Part shown: in pieces, positions 23,365 through 33,300 of the stretch
Position numbering within the stretch: position 1 is the first letter of the stretch
Layout of the letters: each line of letters starts with the position of its first letter
Origin: Zoroaster sp. YZ-2022
Lineage: Eukaryota; Echinodermata; Asteroidea; Forcipulatida; Zoroasteridae
Direction of reading: 5' to 3'
DNA length: 64,000 nucleotides
Assembly (NCBI GenBank): GCA_029582265.1
Contig: CM055820.1
Span: forward strand, 15,454,622 to 15,518,621
Notes under the pieces: generated by a model
Databases searched by the model: none
What the model saw: the letters and a program-made list of their open reading frames with translations, nothing else
Told to the model about the DNA's origin: nothing
Made by a program: the position numbers and the translations under genes

Positions 23365-23478
23365 GACATTTTTAAAGCGCTCTTACACAGCGCTGTTACA
23401 GCGCTGTACATTATTACCCCTGCTCATCAGGCGCATAAATCATTCCTGAAACCATCTCAGCTCCCTGGGGAGTATACA

Positions 23479-24252
23479 TTCTACTAGAAAAAAATACTCA
23501 ACATTGCGTAAAATCTGACACTTTGCCACCGTAAAAAGGGAACATGCTCGTCAATAGGGTAAAACTCGACACAACGGGGGTTGTGTCGAGTTTTACGCCC
23601 GACTTGTGTCAATATTTTACCCTTGAAACGACGCGACGTAACATTTCTTACTCCAACAATTGTTTAAAGGTTTACTCTACACGGATGAATGTTTCCGTTG
23701 TACACAACTGTTGCGTTATCTTTACCTAACCGAGGTTGTGTACAGTTTTAAACAGAAGTTGTGTAATTTCTTACTCAACATTGTGTTCAGTTCCGCCGGG
23801 GCAATAATGCTGGTCGATTTGCTTTACTCCGAGGTTGCGTTAAACTTTAAAATACAAATACACAGTAGTTAGTGAACTTTTAATTATTGTTATCAGTATT
23901 TATTGCAAAACTCCATGAACTACACATAAGAAAATAACTACACATCCATCTTTGATGTTTGGTTGACACATGAACGCACGTGTACTCGGTTTACTTCATC
24001 CGCTGCTTTAAATACGCGTATACGTATGTTAACTGAGCGAAATTCACTACACACAGACCATTTTCATACGCTGCACAGGAAGTATTATTTAGCTTTACCA
24101 TGGCTTTTGACCTCTTCAGCGTATCGCTCAGATTACAAATTTCCAGTGATTGGTAATGACAAAATTGTAACATTGATCATTGTTGTTTAAGAAAGTACTC
24201 AACCTTCTTACTCTACCAGTTTACCCAGCACAAATTTACCTTCATTTCTTAG
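23479..24252. mobile_element. Unclassified 774-bp insertion inside a SINE
   Basis: The boundaries are set by the interrupted SINE. AGTATACA (23471-23478) and AGTGTACA (24253-24260) look like an 8-bp target duplication with one change. The insertion carries a perfect 17-bp-arm hairpin (23559-23596) and several TTACTC-containing near-repeats (for example CTTACTCAACATTGTG). No protein domain is recognised. Confidence 0.6.
23559..23596. repeat. Perfect hairpin, 17-bp arms, GGGG loop
   Basis: GTAAAACTCGACACAAC, then GGGG, then GTTGTGTCGAGTTTTAC. It lies within the 774-bp insertion. Confidence 0.9.
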
Positions 24253-24854
24253 AGTGTACAGCTCAATTGCTGCCATTTCGGCGCATATGGGCTAATCAAA
24301 CACAACAACCAACTCTGCCCTCACAGGTACCCATTTACTCCTTGGTGGAGAGAAGCAATTATGGTAAAGTGTCTTGCTCAAGGACACAAGCACCACGGTC
24401 GCGGTCGGGATTCGAACCCACATTCTGACGACTCGGCCATCAGAACACAAATCCGATGCACTAAACCGCTCGACCATGGCACTCCACACTATTTAATGAC
24501 GATATCTTGATTGAAATAAAGTAATAAGGTGTATCCCTTATGTTTTACCAGCAATTCCATTGCAACATTTATAATTTCCTTTATGAAAGGGAAAACAAAT
24601 ACTTTGAAATTTGAATTCAAAGTTTTAATTTCACACAACAGTTGTCAGAAGCTTGGTATTAATGCCATCTACCACAAATTCATTTTGGTACACATTTACT
24701 GTAAACCATGTTTCTCAATTAATTTGAGAATTATATTATTTTAAGGCATTTGTTTTCCCTTCTTCAAGTAAAATAGCAATGTTCTGAAAATTTCAGGGAA
24801 TTGCCATTTTTTTTGCCAAAAAATTGCCATTTCAATAGCAGAAAATATCTTTAA

Positions 24855-25205
24855 GGCCAAAAAAAGGTCTCCGGTTTCTGGTCATAGGTCGACTTCAAAA
24901 TTGGTGACGATCTTTTTTTCTCTTCTTTTTTTAACCAGCGAAATACATGATACATGTTATTGGAACCAAAACAAAATTTCCCAAACACAAAGTATGGTGA
25001 CTGAGAGAGGTCGCACAAATCGGGCAAACGTTTATATCCCTATGTTTGAAACAAAGTGCCACAGAATTCTAATCAATCCAGCAATTTGGGCTGCAATATT
25101 GGACATCGTTTTATAGCGAAAACAATTTTTTTAAATAAAAAAAATTAAGAAATTCGACCTGCAGGTCTGAGGCAACGCGTGTGGAGACCAGAGACCAAAT
25201 ATTTT
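24855..25205 (+). repeat. Dispersed ~350-bp family with CCGGTTTCTGGTC inverted ends
   Basis: It opens GGTCTCCGGTTTCTGGTC and closes GTGTGGAGACCAGAGACCAA, a weak inverted match. The interior shares GAAATACATGATACATG, CACAAATCGGGCAAACG and CAGAATTCTAATCAATCCAG with 28393-28740 and, inverted, with 11306-12290 and 36826-36950. It has no coding content and is probably a MITE-like element. Confidence 0.75.
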
Positions 25206-25620
25206 TTGTTGGTCTATTAAATAAGTCGCATGGTCCTTACCAACTCCCAAATAAGCACCAATATGAGGCTTAAGTGGATTTAATTTATTTGGTTAGGACC
25301 CCATTATGATTTGTTTTCTTGCTAAAAAATATACAATATTTTGTCGATCAAGGATTTCCAAGGAAGTTTTTAACTAAAAGTTCAATTTTGGAAAGATTTT
25401 CATATCATACCTGCACTGTACACAAATAATGTGGAAAGAGCTGAATGAGACAGCAAAATGGCTGCCATAATTATGACATAAAATAAGTTGAAATGAAATG
25501 ACAAAATGATATTAAAATATAGGGTCCATATATAGTTTGTGCCATCTCATTAATGAATGTGACCTTTACCATACAAAAAGTGAAATTTGTTTGCAATAGG
25601 TAAACATTTTCGTTTCGGTG
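25206..25620. other. Intergenic, nothing recognised
   Basis: AT-rich DNA with no gene or repeat boundary that I can support. Confidence 0.5.
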
Positions 25621-25629
25621 CAAGGACAA

Positions 25630-25790
25630 TAATTATTTTAAGTAGTTTAAAATTCAACTCCAACTTACTACCGACACGGATTGGTGGCACAGTCACATTT
25701 TTTTTTTTTATAGTTTTTTGACCAATGCTTGTTGCCTTCAATGAAGCTCCAATCATTGTTGTTAAATATCAGATGAAGCAACAGTCTAAT
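25630..25790. repeat. Dispersed repeat, inverted relative to 27985-28130
   Basis: TTTAAGTAGTTTAAAATTCA, GGATTGGTGGCACAGTCACA and GATGAAGCAACA match the inverse of 27985-28130 closely. This copy stops where the Penelope-like coding sequence begins. Confidence 0.8.
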
Positions 25791-26700
25791 CATTGGGACA
25801 TTCCGTGTACCGCAAACCGACACACACGGATCGCTACCTACACGCCAGATCTTTCCATCCACCATCAGTCAAGTCATCGATTCAACGCACCCTAGTACAA
25901 CGAGCCTACAACATCAGCGACAACAAACACCTACAACAAGAACTCCAATATGTCAAACTAGTTCTCAAGTCCAATGGATACAAGATCACAAGAAACACCA
26001 CAAAACAGCCACAACAAGAAAACAAGCAAGATACAGAACACAACGCCATTGCTGTCCTCCCATACATCGGCCAGACATCACATAAGATCCGAAGAATTCT
26101 ACGACAAGCAGACATCAAAGTGTACCACACCTCTTTCAGAAAATTTCAATCAACGCTTCACATACACAAGGACAGACAAGACCCTGCCAGCCGACCCGGT
26201 GTTTATCAGAGAGACCTTCCAACAGGACTCAAGGAACACAAGGCCCATGGGAGAAGAGGGGAAATAGACAAGTCAGCTAGCCATCATCAAGCACGCATAC
26301 AACGAGAACCACACCATCCAATGGGGCAACACCACACTCATCCAGTCATGAAATGGTACCACCGCCGCATCAGAGAAGCCATAGAAATCAACAAGTTTCA
26401 ATATCAACAAGTTTCAACATCAGTAGCATCTGGCAAGCAACACTCCAACAAAGCCAATCATCCACCAACACAGCAACTGACACACTCCACTGAACATCAC
26501 CCACAGACAGCCGACACACTTCACCGAGCACCAATCACAGCAGCCCCCACCTACAGCAAGATCCTCCAACACAAGATAAAAAAGCTCCTGCATTCTCATA
26601 CTCTTCATTCTCCTGATAACGGCTAGAGCAGACTAGTCGAAACGTTGAGAACAAACCAACCTCCAAGAAGAGATCATTACATAGTGTAATGATCTTTCTT
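25790..26700 (+). mobile_element. Penelope-like retroelement fragment (3' part), decayed
   Basis: 25793-26626 codes GHSVYRKPTHTDRYLH..., then LVQRAYNI, LQQELQYVKLVLKSNGY and LPYIGQTSHKIRRILR, the C-terminal reverse transcriptase and linker pattern of Penelope-like elements. The remains of the GIY-YIG endonuclease follow (LPTGLKEHKAHGRRGEIDKSA, then WYHRRIREAIEI). About 35 residues between these blocks are read in the wrong frame (true-looking IKHAYNENHTIQWGN in another frame), so frameshifts are present. The catalytic RT core is missing through 5' truncation. The segment ends with AGTCGAAACGTTGAG and a palindrome at 26671-26695. Confidence 0.85.
26671..26695. repeat. Short palindrome at the end of the Penelope-like fragment
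   Basis: AGATCATTACA-tag-TGTAATGATCT, 11-bp perfect arms. It lies at the probable 3' boundary of the element. Confidence 0.85.
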
Positions 26701-27009
26701 AACTTGTTGGAGAGAGGCAATAGAGTCGCCTATCGTTCCAACAATAGAGAAACATTTACAGAAAATCAATTAAAAACTAAAAACCAATTAAAAACAATTA
26801 AATGCCCTTACAAAAAAAGTTGTGAAATACCGGAAGTGAAATTAACTTGCCTAAGAAGGTACACACCTAGGACTACCTTCTGTGTAACTTTGAAGCGAAC
26901 TTGAGGGAACAAAATCGAGGTAAAATTTGTCTTTTTTTCTTAATTTGAGTCGCCTATCATGGACGGTATCTCTGACTCAGTGTCAGCAAAAGACATTTGA
27001 TCCATATTA

Positions 27010-27211
27010 GAGTGCCATGGTCGAGCGGTTTAGTGCATCGGATTTGTATTCTGAATGTGGGTTCGAATCCCAACCGCGACCGGGGTACTTGTGTCCTTGA
27101 GCAAGACACTTTAACATAATTGCTTCTCTCCACCCAGGGGTAAATGGGTACCTGTGAGGGCAGAGTTGATTGTTGTGTTTGATTAGCACCAGTTTGGTGG
27201 ATACGTGCGCT
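27010..27211 (+). mobile_element. tRNA-derived SINE, internally deleted
   Basis: It has the head AGTGCCATGGTCGAGCGGTT and GTGGGTTCGAATCCCAACCG, then TTGTGTCCTTGAGCAAGACA and CCACCCAGGGGTAAATGGG. It skips the central body and resumes at TTGGTGGATACGTGCGC, directly followed by (TTA)n. Confidence 0.85.
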
Positions 27212-27518
<307 letters not shown>

Positions 27519-27544
27519 TAAAGAGGAAGAACATGATGATGATA

Positions 27545-27620
27545 ATAATAATAATAATAAAGATTTGTAGCGCGCACATATCCACCATGCTGGGCGCTCA
27601 AGGCGCGGATGGAAGAAAAC
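27545..27620 (-). mobile_element. LINE 3'-tail fragment
   Basis: AATAATAATAAAGATTTGTA, then GCGCACATATCCACCATGCT, then GGGCGCTCAAGGCGCGGA. This is the same tail, in the same orientation, as at 31153-31225 and 57297-57370. No RT sequence follows. Confidence 0.75.
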
Positions 27621-27756
27621 ATAGTATCCCTCAACTCCGAAAAATTTGCTATTTTCTTTAAAAAAATTAATAAATAAATTATTGTAAAAAAGTGCCGAGT
27701 GACTCAAAGTCCGGTCGTACCATGGTCCCCAAGTCATTGCTGCATCCAGCATCTTT

Positions 27757-27995
27757 CATGTCCCTACGTGTCAGGAGCAGGATTCTAACCCGGACATACC
27801 ATCATGGAACTGCCTGAAATTGACAGACCAATGGACTAACGGCTTGCCCCACCAACCCTGTAAATTAACTACTTAAATAAATCGTGATTGCATAATCATT
27901 TAAAATGGAAAAGAAAAGCGGCATGGCACCGCCTGGATTTTAACCTGGGTATATTATACCGAAGTCTAGCGCCTTAGCCATTAGGTTGTTGCTTC
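27757..27995 (-). other. Two decayed tRNA-like blocks (minus strand)
   Basis: Read on the minus strand, 27860-27765 has GGGCAAGCCGTTAGTCCATT and GGGTTAGAATCCTG, and 27995-27925 has TGGCTAAGGCGCTAGACTTC and AGGTTAAAATCCAGGCGG. These are A-box and B-box arrangements with mutated stems. They are probably SINE heads; neither is a plausible working tRNA. Confidence 0.5.
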
Positions 27996-28130
27996 ATCTA
28001 ATACCTAATGAAAATGATGAAGACAACATGCATTGTCCAAAAAAATTAAAATGTGATTGTGCCACCAATCCGGGAGTTAAGTTGGAATTGAATTTTAAAC
28101 TACTTAAAATAATGGATTGTGATTTCCCTG
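27985..28130. repeat. Dispersed repeat, inverted partner of 25630-25790
   Basis: It shares GTGATTGTGCCACCAATCC and GAATTTTAAACTACTTAAAA with the inverse of 25630-25790. Here the repeat continues into a tRNA-like block (27925-27995), which the other copy lacks. Confidence 0.8.
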
Positions 28131-28167
28131 CACTGAACCTCAGCGACACTGCCTTGCCCGTTACGCT

Positions 28168-28283
28168 TTATACTATACTCCTTCATCTGACCAGTGACCA
28201 GTGGTCAGGAAGGCAGAGATAATGTTCTTTCTCCTTCATCTGACCAGTGACCAGTGGTCAGGAAGGCAGAGATAACGTTCTTT
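28168..28283. repeat. Tandem duplication, ~53 bp x 2
   Basis: CCTTCATCTGACCAGTGACC followed by AGTGGTCAGGAAGGCAGAGA occurs twice in succession with one base change (ATAATG versus ATAACG). GACCAGTGACCAGTGGTC is itself partly palindromic. Confidence 0.85.
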
Positions 28284-28392
28284 CTTAAAACCTGCAGAAT
28301 GCATTTTCAATATTTCCTTGTTAGCATTAGCTGAAAATTTCATGTTTTTTGTTAAATGTATATATTGATTCAAAGAAAGTAAGAACACTTTT

Positions 28393-28740
28393 AGGCAAAA
28401 CAAAAGTCTCTGGTTTCTGGTCATAGGTCGGTTTCCAATATTTTATTTTTAATTTTTTTTTTTTTCATTTTAATCTTTTTTAGTGAAATACCGTACGTGA
28501 TACATGTATACGCAGTTATAGGAACCAGACCAAATTTTATATATACAACGGTGGCTAAGAGAGGCCACACAAATCCGGCAAACTTTCATACCCTTATGTT
28601 AAAATGTCGTTTAAAACACAGTGCGGCAGAATTCTAATTGGTCCAGCAATTTTGGCTGAAATTGGACATCGTTTCATAGCAAAAGAAAAAGAAAACTAAA
28701 AATGCCGACGCGCGGAGACCAGAAACCGGATACTTTGTTT
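28393..28740 (+). repeat. Dispersed ~350-bp family, second plus-strand copy
   Basis: It opens AAAGTCTCTGGTTTCTGGTC and closes GCGGAGACCAGAAACCGGAT, inverted with each other. The interior matches 24855-25205 (CACAAATCCGGCAAAC, CAGAATTCTAATTGGTCCAG, TTGGACATCGTTTCATAG). Confidence 0.8.
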
Positions 28741-28889
28741 TTGAAGCAGTTTTCGAACATTCCAATAGTGAATATGATATAAACATTTTCAAACTGAAAT
28801 TGAAATGTTAAAGAATGTTAACATGGTTTCTAGAAATAACTTAAATTTTAAAAGATTCTCTTTATGTAATTTAACATGTAAACTTATAC

Positions 28890-29190
28890 ATGTATATATA
28901 TATATACACATGTGTAAACTTATGTACTTATACCAGGGTAAACGTGTACATGTGTAAACATATACATGTGTGTAAACTTATATATATATGTGTGTAAACT
29001 TATACAAGATTGTGTAAACTTATACATGATTTTGTAAACTTATACATGATTTTGTAAACTTATACATGATTTTGTAAACTTATACATGATTTTGTAAACT
29101 TATACATGATTTTGTAAACTTATACATGATTTTGTAAACTTATACATGATTTTGTAAACTTATATGTAAACAATAAACATATATACATGT
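28890..29190. repeat. TA-rich region with 20-bp tandem repeat
   Basis: Seven to eight units of TGTAAACTTATACATGATTT at about 29004-29165, preceded by looser TGTAAACTTATAC-containing sequence and (TA)n. It is a simple-sequence expansion with no coding. Confidence 0.9.
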
Positions 29191-30030
29191 ACATATTTAA
29201 ACTGCACTTGTGGTGCAAGTCAAAAAGCAGTAACTGGCAAGAGGTTTATTCAACCAAAATTAAAACCGTAACATAAGTTTGGATTTTTTTAAATTTATTT
29301 ACACTGAGTACGTATAACATAAGCCGCGGTAAATGAAGCATATCCATGATTCTATATCCGTAGGATTCCAGGGCTATTTGCTACTCCAGTCCCCTTTTAA
29401 GAAATCAACATTTTCTATGATAATATTTACTTATAAAACAATACATACTTGAAATCATGATTTGCCGATTAGCAAGACCATGGAATTGACCCAAGAGTCA
29501 TCAGTGAACTGCCTGAAAATTTATTTGTAGATGTTTGTGGAACACAAGATACACTTTAAAAGTGTGCGCGACGACATAAGCAAACTTCGTCAGCTAATTA
29601 TAACAGCTGGTACATGATAGCTGACAGCTGATGTACATAAACCGGCGTTGCTCTGACGTTGATAAGACTGGGCCAGTAGTATGTCAGATGGGTGATCTAG
29701 ACCACATACTACTGCGCCATTTCATACAGCTGCTAAGCAGAGAATTTTGTTTAGCAAATATTTTTGCTAAGCATTATAAAACAGACTACCAGCCAAAATA
29801 CACACATTCTAAGCATTATAAAACAGACTACCAGCCAAAATACACACATTTTGTATGAATCTGCTAGGAAAATTTGTCTGATTTACAAGATAAATTTGCT
29901 GGTAACCCATCTTTGCTAAGCACAAATATTCTGTGTGCACCCTGTCGAGATCACATCTCAGCCAATCAGATTGTATAAAATCTAAACTGTCTTGGGCATT
30001 TATGAATATACTGCACAATGAATTCCATAG
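29191..30030. other. Intergenic between EEA1 and the ROCO gene, nothing firm
   Basis: It has a 37-bp direct duplication (AAGCATTATAAAACAGACTA.., about 29772-29845) and otherwise unremarkable AT-rich DNA. A further 3' exon or the 3' UTR of the ROCO gene could lie here, but I see no convincing coding. Confidence 0.45.
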
Positions 30031-30036
30031 GATTGG

Positions 30037-30122
30037 AAATAATTACATGATGATGCACATAATTACATGATGATGCACATAATTACATGATGATGCACAT
30101 AATTACATGATGATGCACATTC
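30037..30122. repeat. 20-bp tandem repeat (x4) at the ROCO stop
   Basis: Four copies of CATAATTACATGATGATGCA. On the minus strand the open frame of the last ROCO exon runs into the array and stops at TAA (30105-30103). Confidence 0.9.
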
Positions 30123-30384
30123 TACTCTTAATCATAGTGCTACCTTTGTGTCCTCTTTTCCTTGCCATGACATCAATGGCTTGTGCTGCTGCTAACACTG
30201 CCATGGCAGCCGCTTCTGGATTGCCACTCTGGGCTGCTTGAGCTGCACGTGCTGATGCCAATGCTGCTGCCTGTTTAGCTTCTATCTCCATTAGTGTATG
30301 TCCATGGTTATCTGTTTTAGATTGCTCTGTAATGAACTGTGCCATTGCATTAGCAAGAACAGCTGCAACAAATGATGCAGCAAC
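30103..30384 (-). CDS. ROCO last visible exon, Ala-rich C-terminus
   Basis: VAASFVAAVLANAMAQ, then AAALASARAAQAAQSGNPEA, then KRGHKGSTMIKSRM and a stop inside a 20-bp tandem array. Acceptor gtttcag. An alternative is a donor at CACAAAG/gtagca with a further exon left of 30100; I saw no such exon. Confidence 0.75.
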   Translation of the reverse strand, partial: VAASFVAAVLANAMAQFITEQSKTDNHGHTLMEIEAKQAAALASARAAQAAQSGNPEAAAMAVLAAAQAIDVMARKRGHKGSTMIKSRMCIIM

Positions 30385-33300
30385 CTGAAACATGAAATAT
30401 GAATCCATTTTATATGACAAAACGAAGGTTACCTTGGCCTAGACCTGTCCCTTTCAAAGAGCAGCCGAATTTTTGTAGTGCTAGTGTTAAGCAATGACAA
30501 AAGGCACGCTACCTTGCAGCTGTAATTGCTAGAAAATGAGTGCAAATCAATGCAAATCCTTGGCGAACACGGCTGAGCAGTGAGGTTTTGTTGTGCTACC
30601 TGGACCAGATAGAACTGGAAAATGTACAGTTTTATTCTGTCTGGACCAGAAAGCACTAGGTGCCATATTTTATACTGGTTGTGCAAAGCCGCAGTGCAAA
30701 ATGTAGGCCTATGTTACAATGGCTGGACTACATAACAGTGGGGAAGGTACCATATTATCTCACCTTCTTAATTTCATTCATCTCATCCTCCTCTGATATC
30801 CGTTTCCACCCATTGTCCAGCTTCCATTTAATCTCTACCTTCTTCTTATTCACCTTGACTGGTGGGGATGTCAATACTCTGGGACTGTCCAACTGAGTTG
30901 GGGAAGGTGAGGGTCTAGTTGGTGAAGGAGTTGGTCTGAGACTAGTTTGAGAATCATTATCTGATGGTTGTTCATTGATGCTAGGAGTAAAATCGCTTAA
31001 GTGGATGTCTAGGCTAGCAAGCCACTTCAGCCATTCGATGATGGAAAGTTCAGATTCCCCTAGGATTCATAAAATGTTCTCATTTATAGCTATAATACAA
31101 ACAATGTAATTTATATTATTTACAAAGGGAATTAAATATTTCTGCGTGGTCATTAATAATAATAATAATAAAGATTTTTAGCGCACACATATCCACCCTG
31201 CTGGGCGCTCAAGGCGCGGAAACAAAGAAAAACATGAATACAAACAATATACAATGATAGCATAGGGGGGGGAAATGTACCGAGATACATGTACCTACAA
31301 TGCAATTACAAATATACATCATCTTTGAAGAGTTGTGACATAAGATGAGTTTTAAGCATCGACTTAAATCTGGTTATACTATGACAAGATTTGAGTTTAG
31401 TTGGAAGATGATTCCAGAGTCTCGGAGCTGCGACAGAAAACGACCTATCACCCCAGTTCCGTTTTGAAGTTGGTTCCTTTAGGAGTGACATGTTGCTGGA
31501 GCGCAAATTGCGTGATGGAGTGTAGACTTTAAGCAGTTCAGAAATATAAATTGGAGCAATGTTATTAAAAGATTTGTGAACAATTAGCATAAGTTTAAAA
31601 CAATTCTCTGTGAAACAGGAAGCCAGTGCAGTTCTTTCAAGATTGGCGTGATATGGCATGACTTTCTGGACAAAGTCACAACACGAGCTGCTGTGTTTTG
31701 TATGTGCTGAAGACGAGATATTTGATTCTGCGGGAGACCGTAAAGGAGAGCATTCCCGTTATCGAGCCGTGATGTGACAAACGCATGTATAATTTGTTCA
31801 GCAGCACTTTTATTCAAGTATTTCCTAATTCGGCTTATATTTCTGATATGAAATGATGATATGCGAACAATGTTGGAGATATGTGGTTTTAAAGTCATTG
31901 TCGAGTCAAATATAACACCCAAATTACGTGCTTGTAATGAGGGGGTTATCTGCGAGTCACCAATTGAGAGAAACTTTAGACAATTGCTGACGTGATCCAA
32001 ATAGAACAAATTCTGTTTTTTTATCGTTCAATTTCAGGAAGTTTTGTCTCATCCAACTTTCTTTCTTTTTTGTGGTCATTACCACATGATAAAGACTGAT
32101 GGGCTCAGTCCCTCAGCTTGGTCCATTATTACCTGTGGCTACTGTAATATATTGTTAATGTATTGTAACTGGACCATGCGCGGTGTACTGTACTCAATAA
32201 AACATATTCTTAGCTTGCAGTAATACTTTATTTATAAAATAGAGCCCACAAACACTACAATACTTAAACTCTACAGATACAACCCCATAGGTCTTTGTTG
32301 TTCTGTGATATCATATTTAGGACACATGATACACCAACTTAGTGTGTGACTCAGTTTAATTGATTAGTTGATGCGCATATTTTTGATAATCAGAACAGTC
32401 TCTATCAGCCGTTAATGCAGCCTCACATGATCATCTCTTGACCAATCAGATTTTCTTAACTTACTTGGGCATTTATTATTATTATTATAATGACATTTTT
32501 GTTTCTGTACAAACTGAATCTCCCGATAAGATTTGATATAATAAAATAACAATATTGTGCAAAACCTGTTCGCACAACCCTGACAACCCCAAACCCTCAT
32601 ACGAGGTAGAACAAGCATTTCCTTGGATACATTTGTTTAAGGTGTAGGCCCCTACCAATATTGTGATTATACCATTGTAGTTAGCCACTCTAAATCTGCA
32701 TCTGGGCTCTTATTAGAGCCATTTAGCTAAAAACGCATGTCTTTGATTGACTCATTTAATATTGGCATGCCAGTCAACTCGCCCTCTTGCAAACTCGCCC
32801 CTTACAAACTCGCCCCCTGACAAACTCACCCCCTAACAAAGTCGCCCCCAACAAACTCGCCCCTCGGCAAACTCGCCTCCCGGCAAACTCCACCCCCCCC
32901 CCCTCCCGCTGACAAACTCCCCCCCGTACATTTTTGACGTATCTCACGCTATTGAGACTGGCTATATGAGAATAAATAAAACTTTATTATAAAGGGCGTT
33001 TTATTTAACAAAAATAAATATTACATGAAATAATTCAACAGTCACAACTAAAATAGAATAAGCCTACATAGAAAACTAGCTAAACAAAACAGTTGTTCTT
33101 TTACTATGTATACTATATATTATGTATATTCTATGAATATTCTATGAATAAGTTGTATTTTGTTTATTTAATTACATTTTACTTATCTGTATTTTGTATG
33201 TAATTACTTATTTTTTATTTTTCTTATTTATTTTACTCATTATTTTGATTAAATAGCTAGTTTAGTATTTTTTCTATTTAATTTGTAACTGTAAATGAAT

